Shown piece after piece: positions 1 to 9,609 of a stretch of 49,572 nucleotides of DNA. The translations under genes and the position numbers were made by a program. The notes below the pieces were generated by a model. The model had not been told where the DNA came from and made no database searches. It saw only the letters and a list, made by a program, of their open reading frames with translations. Numbering within the stretch: the stretch's first letter is position 1; the number at the start of each line of letters is the position of its first letter. Source of the stretch: a virus; the IMG/VR virus record IMGVR_UViG_3300020469_000072, positions 1 to 49,572 of that record; one strand, written 5' to 3'.

Positions 1-3000
1 CTACAATAAACCAATTGAGATTCAATCTGTAACAGACATCACAATAACTCTTAAAGTTGCTAATACAGTACCTATTACAGATCAGAGTGCACACATCTAC
101 ATCCCTAATTCAGGGATGACTCCTACAAACATAGGTCATAATCCAACAACAGGTATGATGACAGTTACTGTTTCTGGTCATGGTATGGAAAATGGTGACA
201 TGATTAAGATTCAGGATAATGGAATATTACTTACTTGTGCATTAGATGATCATCAGACTACACATGCATATCCACGTCCTTCCGACCCTGCTTCAGGATC
301 ATGGTTAAAGATATCAAATGTAACTACTGACACCTTTGATGTTAAAGTTGTTACTAATACTCCACAGAGTGATACTTCTACTCACTTATTCTCAAGTGCT
401 GTTGGTAATTGTATTACTCAGGCACAGGTAGTAAGTGGTGGTATTTACGATCATACCTATTCAACTTCTACTGCTGATTGTTTACGTCATGCTGGTGATA
501 GTGTTAAGTTGGCAGATGATTCATTAGTATTCCGTTGCGATGAGGATGGTCAGGCAAGTGATCATGCTTATCCAAGATCTGCTACAACATCTGTAACACC
601 TTCTGAAGTATCTTACGATCCTAATATAGGTCATCTTAAGTTTACAGTTAATAATCATGGATTCTTACCTTACTCATATGTTAAGATTGCAGATAATTCT
701 TTAACATTCACATGTAAGAAAGATAACGATGCAACTGATCACTTATATCCAAGATCAACCGATCCTGTAAGTGGTAAGTGGATGCCAATTCATGATGTAA
801 CTCAAGATACATTTGTAGTTGAAGTATTAGATGTTATTCCATCTACAAATACTACAGTCCATTCAATTAGTAATGTTGCTGCAAACTGTGTTACACATAA
901 GAAGGATTACTTCTATGATACAAATATTCCTATCTACGAAGTAGGTAAGACAGATCATACTCCTACAAGTATCAGTTACAATCCTACTCATGGTTACATG
1001 CAAGTTACCATGACTAATAGTTTCACTAATGCAACAGGAATGTCACCAACTGGTGCTACATTCTATCCTGCTACAGGTACTATAAGAATAGATCTTAATG
1101 GTCATACTGTTAAGAATGGAGATATGATATTCATTAATGAGGGAGCATTTACATTCCGTTGTGATGAAGATAGTCAAGCATCTGACCACACATATCCAAG
1201 ATCATCTGATCCTGCTAGTAATAAGTGGATGAAGGCATTTAATGTTGGTAGTAACTCATTCGATATCAACGTTGGTAACTTCTTAGGTGAAGGTGCTATT
1301 TCTAACACCACAACTCACGTTTGCACAAGCATCGTTGGTGGATCAGTTTACAAAGCAAATGACTTTGTGATGTTTGATGAGAATGCAATTACATTTACTT
1401 GCACTAAGGATAACAATGCTACTAACCACACATATCCTAGAAGATCAGATCCTACATTTGGTAAGTGGTTACCTATTGCTAATGTAACCAATACTGGTTT
1501 CACTGTTTGGGTTGGTAAATCTGGTGTTAATGATGTTTATGATCATACCTTTGTATCAGTCGCATCTAACGGTCTTAAGAGACAAACTGGAACTATTACA
1601 TTAGATGTTGGTGACGGTGCTATTACTAACACTACAACTCATGTATTCCAGAGTGCTTCTGCTAATGCATTAATTGGTGGTGGTACTTACACACATATCT
1701 TTAAACCATCAACTCAAACATACACACCTACAGGTGCTAATTACAGTCCAACAACGGGTGTGATGACTCTTACCATACCTAATCATGGATTCTTGGATGG
1801 AGAGAGTATCAAGATTGGACAGAATTCATTAGTCTTTACATGTCTATTAGATGCTAATGGTAGTGACCACCCATATCCAAGAAATACTGACCCAGTATAT
1901 GACAAGTGGCTCACTATTTCTAACTGCACAGATCATACATTTGATGTCCAAGTACTAGAGAATATTCCATCAACTAACACGACTCTTCATACATTTAAGA
2001 GTGCTCTAACTGGTGCTGTTACAAGAGCAACAGTTGCAACTGGTGGTAACTACACTCATAAGTTTGTTGCTCCTGCACAATTAACACCAACCAATGCATC
2101 ATATATTCCTGCTACAGGTATTATGACATTGACTGTTGCTGATCATGGTCTTAAGAATGGTAGCAGAATCATGGTGGAGGATGGATTCGTAACATTCACA
2201 TGTGATCAAGATAGTGATCAAACTAATCATGCTTATCCAAGAGCATCTGACCCATATAGTCAGCAGTGGATGGTAGTTAAAAATGTAACTAAAGATACAT
2301 TTGATGTCCAAGTCTTATTCAATATACCTTCATCTAACACTACAACTCACGCATTTGTATCTGCTAGACCTCAGAGTATAACTGTTGCTACCTTATTCAA
2401 GGGTAATGATAGTATTAAGATTGCTGAGGGTGGTATAACATTTACATGCTCAATGGATGGTGGATCTTCATTGCATCCATATCCTCGCACAACTGATCCT
2501 GCATACAATGATTCACTTAGAATCGTTGATGATGGTATAACAAAATGGACACCAACTGCTGCTAGTTACACACCATCTACAGGTGTATTGGCATTGACAG
2601 TTAGTAAGCATGGATTCTCCAATGGTGACTATATTAGAATTGAAGATTATGCTTTGGACATGTCTTGTGATATGGATAATAATTCCAGTGATCATGCATA
2701 CCCAAGAGGCACAGATCCTATCAGTGGTAAGTGGGTACAAATTTCTAACGTATCTACAGATGGATTCGATGTTAACGTAGGCATAACTGCTGCTGTTAAT
2801 TACACTCCAACAGATGCAGATTATACACCTACTACAGGTGAGATGGAAGTTACTATTGGTACTCATCCACTTAAGGTTGGTCAAAGTATTCAGATTGCTA
2901 CAGGTGGTATAACCTTAGAATGTAGTCAAGACAGTTATGGATCAACACATGCATATCCAAGATCTACTGAAGATAGTTTCACTCCAACAAATGCTGTATA

Positions 3001-6000
3001 TGTTGGAGAGACAGGTTACTTAACAATTACTTCTAATGCTCATGGATTAGATGAAGGATCACTTGTTAAGATTGATGACAATGCAATAACCTTGCGTTGC
3101 ACAATGGACGGAAGTCAACAAGACAAGACTTATCCTAGATCTTCTGATCCTATTAGTGGTAAGTGGAAGCCTATCGAGTATATCGATGCTAACACATACA
3201 AGATCTTTGTTGGTAAGTCTGAATTTAAGAGTTTCGATCCTCAAAATGTAGATTTTACTCCTGGAACAGGTGAAATGGTAGTTACTGTTGGTCCTGACCA
3301 CGGTATTACAACTGCACACAGTGTTTATATTAACCGTGAATCAATGTGCTTTACTTGTGGGCAAGATTCCTACGGTAGTGATCACTTCTATCCACGTCCT
3401 AATGGTAGTGGTGGTGCAACAGGAGATGATCCTGCATACGCTAATGCTGTTTCTGTCGTTTCTGTTAGTGATAGCACAATTACTCTTGACGTTGGTACTT
3501 CTTCTAACGTTACACCTCACGTATTCAAACCTGCTGTCGGTGTAACACCAACTGCAATTTCATATAGTGGTGCTACTGGTCTTATGACTGTTACCATTGC
3601 TAATCATGGAATGATAAATGGTGAGCAAATCATGTTTAATGATAACTCATTAATTTTCACATGTAATCAAGATAGTCATGCAACTGAGCATGCTTATCCT
3701 AGACATAGTGATTATGCAAGTAACACATGGTTAACTATTCAGAATGTTTCTACCGATACATTCCAAGTACAAGTATTGGATAGTATACCTTCTACTAACG
3801 TAACTACTCATACATTTAAGAGAGCAAAGGTTGGTGCTGTTAAGAGAGGATCAATCAGAGGTGGTGGATCATTCACTCATAGTTTCCAATCATTCGCTTC
3901 TAATGGTCTTAAAGCGAAGAGAGATAGAGCATACGATCATGCCCTTGAAATTAAGAAGGTTGGTCACGCTAAGTATTCAGCAACTGGTGCTGCTTACAAT
4001 GCTGCTACTGGTATATTAACACTAACAGTTGCTAACAACCCATTTGCAAATGGTGACCATGTAAGAATTGCTGACGATTCATTGGTCATGACTTGTGACA
4101 TGGATAATAATGGATCTAATCATTCTTATCCAAGAGCAACAGATCCTGCTTCAGGTAAGTGGTTAGAAATCTCAGGTGTATCTGGCAATGACTTCAATGT
4201 TAATGTTGGCACTACACCTCGTGCTAACTACCTAGTTTCTGCTGCAACATATGAGCCTACTACAGGTGTCATGACAATGACTATTGGTGCTCACAACTAT
4301 AATGCTGGTGAGTCAGTATACATTGAAGAAGAGTCACTAGTATTCAAGTGTCAAGCAGATAACTTTGGTAGTGAGCATAAGTATCCTCGTGCTAATGGTA
4401 ATAGTGGTGCTACTGCTGATGACCCATATTATGATGATGCATGTCCTATAATTTCCGTTACTGCTGACACTATAACAGTTAACGTTGGTATCTCTAGTAA
4501 CGTTACAACTCACCAGTTTGTAAGATCTGAAAATGCATTTACCCCAAGCACAGCTTCTTATGTCCCAGGTACAGGCGTATTAACAATAACTGTTAATGGT
4601 CACCCATTTGAGAATGGAGATAAGGTACAACTTAAGAATGGTGCATTTGTATTCGAGTGTAATGAGGATAGTTATGGATCTCTGCATCCATATCCTAGAG
4701 CACAAGATCCTGCTGCTGGCGAATGGTTAGTAATCTCTAATAAGCAAACAAATACATTTGATGTTAACGTAGGAGTTTCTTCTAACACTTCAACTCACCA
4801 GATTTCATCTATTGTTACAGGTGCTGTTATTAGAGGTACAATCCGAGGTGGTGGTGAATATACACACGCATTTGTCTCTGCTGTTGCTGATGGATTAGAG
4901 AAGAAGAATTCTACAATTACGGTGAACGTGGGATCAACTGTTGCTGGTAATCATACACACAGATTTGCTTCTGCTACATCTGGTGCTATTACTGCTGGTG
5001 GTAACCACACTCACACATTTGAAAGATTTAAGAATAAGTCTCTACACAGACAAAGTGGTAAGATTACAGTTAATGTAAATATTGCAGCATCTAACAATCT
5101 ATACGATCATACATTTGCAAGTGCGTTACCTGGAGCAGTAATTGCTGGTGGTAAGTATCAACATGCATTTGTATCTGCTAAGACAGATGGTGTTTGGAAA
5201 GCAAATAGTTATATTAAGATTTCAGATCATGCATTATCATTCCAATGTGATCTTGACAATTACGCTACAGATCACCTGTATCCTAGAGCAACTGACCATG
5301 CAAGTAATGAATGGTTAGCAGTATCTAATGTAGACGCTAATGGAAATGACTTTGAGGTACAAGTCCTTAAGGGTGTCCCATCAACCTTCTTAGGTGCACA
5401 TACATTTGTATCCTGTATCGATGACGGTATACAAATACAGAATGGTAAGATACGAGTTAATGTTGGTGTATCTCCTGCTGGTCAGACTTATCAACATACA
5501 TTCGTAAGTGCAAACTCTGGATGTGTAATACAGGGTGGTAATTATAAGCACAATTTTGTGAGTGCTGCATCCAATTGTATTGAAGTAGTTAATGATGGCA
5601 CTAAGTTAACACCTACAGATGCATACTATGATCCAATTACAGGTGAGTTAACTCTAACTGTTGCTGGTCATAGTTTGAGAGCTGATGATGCTGTGATTAT
5701 TGTTAGTAACGCACTAACATTTACATGTAGTCAGGATAGTAATGCTACCAACCACACATACCCTCGTGTAACAGATTATGCTGATGGTAAAGTATTACCT
5801 GTATTGGGACTTACATCTTGGGCATATCCATTTAGATCTAAACTAGAATATTACAGACAACGTAGGGTTAGCACTGATTACACTGGTAATGAGGGATCTA
5901 ATGTTGAGGCAGAAATTTCTACTTTGATGCAATTTGTAACTGATGCAATAACAACTCCTGCTAACGTTGCAACAAGATCTTACATAATGCCAACCATATG

Positions 6001-9000
6001 GCCTGTTAAGTATACTCCAGAAGTTATGGTAAGGGATCTAACGATTACCTATGATACTGCTGCTGGTGGATCTGGAAGTAACGGCACTTGGAATCAAGTA
6101 TGTGGTGAAGTAGCATCTGGTATAGACACATTATCAGAGATTATTATTGATACAATATCTAAAGCAGCAAATGGTCAAGGTAATCATCTTGCTACTGTAA
6201 CTAAAACATATCCATACAACTCTAATGCAAATTATCAGGCAGGTACATGTTACAACGTAACATCTGCTATTGATACTGTATTCGATCTAATGATTGATGC
6301 ATTGGGTGCTGGAGAAAATAATGCTAAAATGATATCTAATATGATATTATTCAATCAGCAAGCAATTGCTGCTAGAGCATTTGCAGATACACAAGCATCA
6401 TATCCAACTACCAATCTTACTATTGACTTTGCTAATAATGTAGTTAAGGGAGTCCGTTATGACTTAGTAACTAGTGGTAATGCTGGAGCATTTAGATTAG
6501 CACAAACATGGTTTGATGGTGAAGGCAACTTCATTGCATATAGCAACGTTACTAGAACACATCTATTATTCTGCTTATCTAAACTTCGTCAGTATTGTAA
6601 GAGTATATTATATGAGCCTGATGCAGCAGGATGGGCATCTTACGATGTATACATCCCATCAGATAGATTAGAGTGGAATCAAGAAGCAGCTGAGTTTGAA
6701 ATTGATTCTTCACTTAACCCACTTGAGTTCTCATTGGAAATGTCACAATTCCCAACTGAAGCAAGGGCAACATTTATCGCATCTACTGATGCTCTTAACA
6801 GAGTTACTAAGAATGAGATGGGTGTTGATTACAACACAGATCCAGAATTGGTAAGTCTAACTCCAGAAATTAATGTAGGTTATGATCGTGCTGAGTATAG
6901 AGTTAGAATTTACCAACCTAACTTCTTCCGTCGTGGAGATGTATTACAATACATTCCAGCATCAGAGACTTCATTAACTGGTCTTTCTGGACAAGAATTC
7001 TTCTATTGTTTAACTGCTACATCTGAGTGGTTTGAAATAGGTGCTTCTTATATTCACGATGGTAGATTTAGAAAATTAGAAGTAGATAAGTCTAATAGTG
7101 GATCTCAGATCTTTGCGGTTGTAAGAAGATCAGGTGTTACTAGAACTGCTTCTACTTACCCAACAGATACTTCTGAGACACCAATACAAGGTGGATTCAA
7201 TCCTGCTGATGTTATCTACGGATTTACATCAAATGCAAATGCTGAAGTTGGTCAAGTATTGCAAAACGAAGGTAAGATTTATAAACTCTATACACATTAT
7301 CCATCTGTTGCTGGTCAAACAATACCTCCAACATATGACAATCTAACTAATGGTGAATTAGTCACTGTTGATGGTGCTCCATCAAACACTGGTTATGTTT
7401 TACAAACTGCTCAACCAAATAGTGAAACAGGTGCATCTATTGTTAAGATTCATACTATAGCTGGTACAATATCTGACACTAACGTTATTACTGGTGCTGA
7501 TAGTGGCACTCAACATACACTTGGTGCACCATCTGATAGATTCTTAATTAACGTTGAGAATGGATCATTTGCTTCAGGTGATTGGTTCTTCAGTAAAGTT
7601 GGATCAGTTGAAGGTTATATGGATAACTATGAATCTAAGTCTGGATCCATAACTGGTAATGATGGTGGTAGAATTACGATGGATGTTGAGACCTTACAAG
7701 GTCAATGGGATATTGGAGATCTAATCTACGGTAGTATTACAGATTACATTTTAGAGATTAAGGGTATTACTGGTACACAGATTCAATTGAATCAGTATCT
7801 ACATGGAGTGCAGACTCTAGAGTTAGATCTAGGTGTAGCAATAATTGATACTGGTATCACAGATACATTTAATGTTGGTGATGAAGTAAGTCTTCTACAA
7901 GGTACTATTCAAAAGAATCCAGGATTCACTGCTATAGTTACTAAGTATCAACCTGAAGATTTAACTGCAACTCCACCGCTATCACACAAACTCTGGATTG
8001 CTAACTTAAATGATGTTGGTGTTGGTGCTGCTATAAGTGAATTAACACAAGCAGGTAACCATATTGGTAAGATAGAATTGGGATCTAACTTCCCAACAAT
8101 ATATGCTGGTGTATCAGGTTACACTGCAACAGACTATCAGTCTTATGGTAAGGTTGTTGCAATAGAGCAACAAGGTATTACTGCTACAATATGGATAGAG
8201 AATGCTAATGGCACATTTGTTGATAACATGTCACTTAAGTCTGACTTTGGATGGGGTGGTGGAGTTTCTAAAGCTAAGACTTTAGAAGGTAGAGTTGATC
8301 GTTACTTCCGTGGATTTGATGGCACTCAATCAACATTCGACTTAACCATCTCTAATGGTCAGGCATACTATCCAGATCCTGCTGGTCACTTACTAGCATT
8401 CGTTAATGGAATCTTGCAACCTCCTGGCGGTAACCAATCTTACGTTGCATTCTCAGACAAGATACAATTCTCTGAACCACCTGAAATTGGATCTGAGTTT
8501 ATTGGATACTACGTTGGTAAGTTACGTCAGTTAGATGATATCTCCTTCGAGTTTGACTCATTGAGATCCTCATTCAACCTTAAGCGTCAGGGTCTATTCT
8601 ACTCCTTGACACTGACTGAAGGTGTTTCCTCTAACGTTATACGTCCTGAGAATAACATTATCGTTTCACTTAACGGTATCATTCAGGAACCAGGAGTTGC
8701 ATATGAGATCGTTGGATCACGTATCATCTTCGCTGAAGTCCCACGTGCGGGATCAACCTTTGTTGGTTTCTCATATATTGGATCTGACGCAGACGTTATT
8801 GCAGCAACAGTTGTCCCACCAATTGAAGCTGGTGACAGATTGGATATTGACGGTGAGGAATTCCCTCGTGAAGTTGCTCTAATTGAGTCTTCTAACTCAC
8901 TAATCACATTTGAATATACTGGATCTGTTAAGGGTAGAAACGCAGCTGCTCTTGCTAATATAACTTCTGGTCAAATTACTAATGCCATAATAACCAATCC

Positions 9001-9601
9001 TGGCGATGGTTACTCCTCACGACCTAATGTTGACGTTATCTCTTCCTCTGGATTTGATTCACGTATTACAGCATTAATGGGTATTACTAGAATTGATGTT
9101 AAGACTTCTGGTAGTAATTACGCTGCACCATCCGTACTTATTGATAATGAAGTACCTGATGACTTTACACCTCCTACAGGCGGTGCAATTAACGGTGGAT
9201 TTGATGTCCTCGCAGGCGAAGGTCCATCAGGAGGCGAAGGTGGCGGTGGAGTTGATCCTGGCACAATTGCAATTACTCAAGATCCAGTTAACGTAACAGT
9301 TAACCAAGGTCAGACTGCTGGATTCACAGTCGTCTCAACTGTTACTAACAGTCAGACAATGAATTATCAGTGGCAGAAGAAGGAGTATGGCACACAGACA
9401 TGGAGCAACATTATTGGTGCTAACCAAGCAACATACTTAACAAATAATGCTGCACAGGCAGATGATGGAGATGAATTTAGAGTCGCTATCACTGCTGCTG
9501 GTGCAACCCCAGTTTACTCACTCTCTGCAATATTGAGTGTCCAGACTGGTGCTACTGTAATCAGTAACTTCACACCTAACCTCATCTTCGATGACATCTA
9601 A
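1..9601 (+). CDS. Giant repeat virion structural protein, 5' partial
   Basis: The reading frame is open from base 2 to the stop at 9599-9601, so at least 3199 residues are present and the true start lies upstream. The ATG at 116 is internal: the residues before it (IQSVTDITITLKVANTVP) are the end of another repeat unit. From about 2 to 5800 the protein is built of about 107-residue units with the pattern [Y-x-P-T-T-G-x-M-T-x-T]-[H-G-x-x-x-G]-[F-T-C-x-x-D]-[D-H-x-Y-P-R]-[T-D-P-x-S-G-K-W]-[D-T-F-x-V-x-V]; I count 18 Y-P-R sites. A non-repeat, partly helical part (about 5830-6900), a long beta-rich part and a Gly-rich linker follow, then an Ig-like domain (about 9260-9545). There is no signal peptide or catalytic motif. 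Its place before other tail and baseplate genes suggests a tail-fibre or baseplate-appendage protein. Identity as a virion protein is inferred. Confidence 0.85.
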   Translation, partial: YNKPIEIQSVTDITITLKVANTVPITDQSAHIYIPNSGMTPTNIGHNPTTGMMTVTVSGHGMENGDMIKIQDNGILLTCALDDHQTTHAYPRPSDPASGSWLKISNVTTDTFDVKVVTNTPQSDTSTHLFSSAVGNCITQAQVVSGGIYDHTYSTSTADCLRHAGDSVKLADDSLVFRCDEDGQASDHAYPRSATTSVTPSEVSYDPNIGHLKFTVNNHGFLPYSYVKIADNSLTFTCKKDNDATDHLYPRSTDPVSGKWMPIHDVTQDTFVVEVLDVIPSTNTTVHSISNVAANCVTHKKDYFYDTNIPIYEVGKTDHTPTSISYNPTHGYMQVTMTNSFTNATGMSPTGATFYPATGTIRIDLNGHTVKNGDMIFINEGAFTFRCDEDSQASDHTYPRSSDPASNKWMKAFNVGSNSFDINVGNFLGEGAISNTTTHVCTSIVGGSVYKANDFVMFDENAITFTCTKDNNATNHTYPRRSDPTFGKWLPIANVTNTGFTVWVGKSGVNDVYDHTFVSVASNGLKRQTGTITLDVGDGAITNTTTHVFQSASANALIGGGTYTHIFKPSTQTYTPTGANYSPTTGVMTLTIPNHGFLDGESIKIGQNSLVFTCLLDANGSDHPYPRNTDPVYDKWLTISNCTDHTFDVQVLENIPSTNTTLHTFKSALTGAVTRATVATGGNYTHKFVAPAQLTPTNASYIPATGIMTLTVADHGLKNGSRIMVEDGFVTFTCDQDSDQTNHAYPRASDPYSQQWMVVKNVTKDTFDVQVLFNIPSSNTTTHAFVSARPQSITVATLFKGNDSIKIAEGGITFTCSMDGGSSLHPYPRTTDPAYNDSLRIVDDGITKWTPTAASYTPSTGVLALTVSKHGFSNGDYIRIEDYALDMSCDMDNNSSDHAYPRGTDPISGKWVQISNVSTDGFDVNVGITAAVNYTPTDADYTPTTGEMEVTIGTHPLKVGQSIQIATGGITLECSQDSYGSTHAYPRSTEDSFTPTNAVYVGETGYLTITSNAHGLDEGSLVKIDDNAITLRCTMDGSQQDKTYPRSSDPISGKWKPIEYIDANTYKIFVGKSEFKSFDPQNVDFTPGTGEMVVTVGPDHGITTAHSVYINRESMCFTCGQDSYGSDHFYPRPNGSGGATGDDPAYANAVSVVSVSDSTITLDVGTSSNVTPHVFKPAVGVTPTAISYSGATGLMTVTIANHGMINGEQIMFNDNSLIFTCNQDSHATEHAYPRHSDYASNTWLTIQNVSTDTFQVQVLDSIPSTNVTTHTFKRAKVGAVKRGSIRGGGSFTHSFQSFASNGLKAKRDRAYDHALEIKKVGHAKYSATGAAYNAATGILTLTVANNPFANGDHVRIADDSLVMTCDMDNNGSNHSYPRATDPASGKWLEISGVSGNDFNVNVGTTPRANYLVSAATYEPTTGVMTMTIGAHNYNAGESVYIEEESLVFKCQADNFGSEHKYPRANGNSGATADDPYYDDACPIISVTADTITVNVGISSNVTTHQFVRSENAFTPSTASYVPGTGVLTITVNGHPFENGDKVQLKNGAFVFECNEDSYGSLHPYPRAQDPAAGEWLVISNKQTNTFDVNVGVSSNTSTHQISSIVTGAVIRGTIRGGGEYTHAFVSAVADGLEKKNSTITVNVGSTVAGNHTHRFASATSGAITAGGNHTHTFERFKNKSLHRQSGKITVNVNIAASNNLYDHTFASALPGAVIAGGKYQHAFVSAKTDGVWKANSYIKISDHALSFQCDLDNYATDHLYPRATDHASNEWLAVSNVDANGNDFEVQVLKGVPSTFLGAHTFVSCIDDGIQIQNGKIRVNVGVSPAGQTYQHTFVSANSGCVIQGGNYKHNFVSAASNCIEVVNDGTKLTPTDAYYDPITGELTLTVAGHSLRADDAVIIVSNALTFTCSQDSNATNHTYPRVTDYADGKVLPVLGLTSWAYPFRSKLEYYRQRRVSTDYTGNEGSNVEAEISTLMQFVTDAITTPANVATRSYIMPTIWPVKYTPEVMVRDLTITYDTAAGGSGSNGTWNQVCGEVASGIDTLSEIIIDTISKAANGQGNHLATVTKTYPYNSNANYQAGTCYNVTSAIDTVFDLMIDALGAGENNAKMISNMILFNQQAIAARAFADTQASYPTTNLTIDFANNVVKGVRYDLVTSGNAGAFRLAQTWFDGEGNFIAYSNVTRTHLLFCLSKLRQYCKSILYEPDAAGWASYDVYIPSDRLEWNQEAAEFEIDSSLNPLEFSLEMSQFPTEARATFIASTDALNRVTKNEMGVDYNTDPELVSLTPEINVGYDRAEYRVRIYQPNFFRRGDVLQYIPASETSLTGLSGQEFFYCLTATSEWFEIGASYIHDGRFRKLEVDKSNSGSQIFAVVRRSGVTRTASTYPTDTSETPIQGGFNPADVIYGFTSNANAEVGQVLQNEGKIYKLYTHYPSVAGQTIPPTYDNLTNGELVTVDGAPSNTGYVLQTAQPNSETGASIVKIHTIAGTISDTNVITGADSGTQHTLGAPSDRFLINVENGSFASGDWFFSKVGSVEGYMDNYESKSGSITGNDGGRITMDVETLQGQWDIGDLIYGSITDYILEIKGITGTQIQLNQYLHGVQTLELDLGVAIIDTGITDTFNVGDEVSLLQGTIQKNPGFTAIVTKYQPEDLTATPPLSHKLWIANLNDVGVGAAISELTQAGNHIGKIELGSNFPTIYAGVSGYTATDYQSYGKVVAIEQQGITATIWIENANGTFVDNMSLKSDFGWGGGVSKAKTLEGRVDRYFRGFDGTQSTFDLTISNGQAYYPDPAGHLLAFVNGILQPPGGNQSYVAFSDKIQFSEPPEIGSEFIGYYVGKLRQLDDISFEFDSLRSSFNLKRQGLFYSLTLTEGVSSNVIRPENNIIVSLNGIIQEPGVAYEIVGSRIIFAEVPRAGSTFVGFSYIGSDADVIAATVVPPIEAGDRLDIDGEEFPREVALIESSNSLITFEYTGSVKGRNAAALANITSGQITNAIITNPGDGYSSRPNVDVISSSGFDSRITALMGITRIDVKTSGSNYAAPSVLIDNEVPDDFTPPTGGAINGGFDVLAGEGPSGGEGGGGVDPGTIAITQDPVNVTVNQGQTAGFTVVSTVTNSQTMNYQWQKKEYGTQTWSNIIGANQATYLTNNAAQADDGDEFRVAITAAGATPVYSLSAILSVQTGATVISNFTPNLIFDDI
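2..5800 (+). repeat. Protein-level tandem repeat array, 18 'YPR' units
   Basis: Degenerate repeats of roughly 300-330 nt encode units carrying F-x-C-x-x-D/N-x-x-x-x-D-H-x-Y-P-R. Most units also carry a T-D-P-x-S-G-K-W turn and a D-T-F-x-V-x-V strand. Some end in G-G-x-Y-x-H-x-F, and a minority replace the TDP turn with a Gly-rich loop (near 3400 and 4390). The DNA has diverged while the protein signature is kept, so the array is old and under selection rather than a recent expansion. Confidence 0.85.
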
Positions 9602-9609
9602 ATAAGGAT

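Noticed and set aside
3288-3545. Overlapping + strand frame of 85 codons in the giant repeat gene
   Set aside because: It is a Leu/Val-rich shadow of the repeat gene in another frame, not conserved between units.
9598-9605. CTAAATAA as promoter of the YHYH gene
   Set aside because: It is only 4 nt before the ATG, so transcription would begin at or after the start codon. AAGGAT there is better read as the ribosome binding site.
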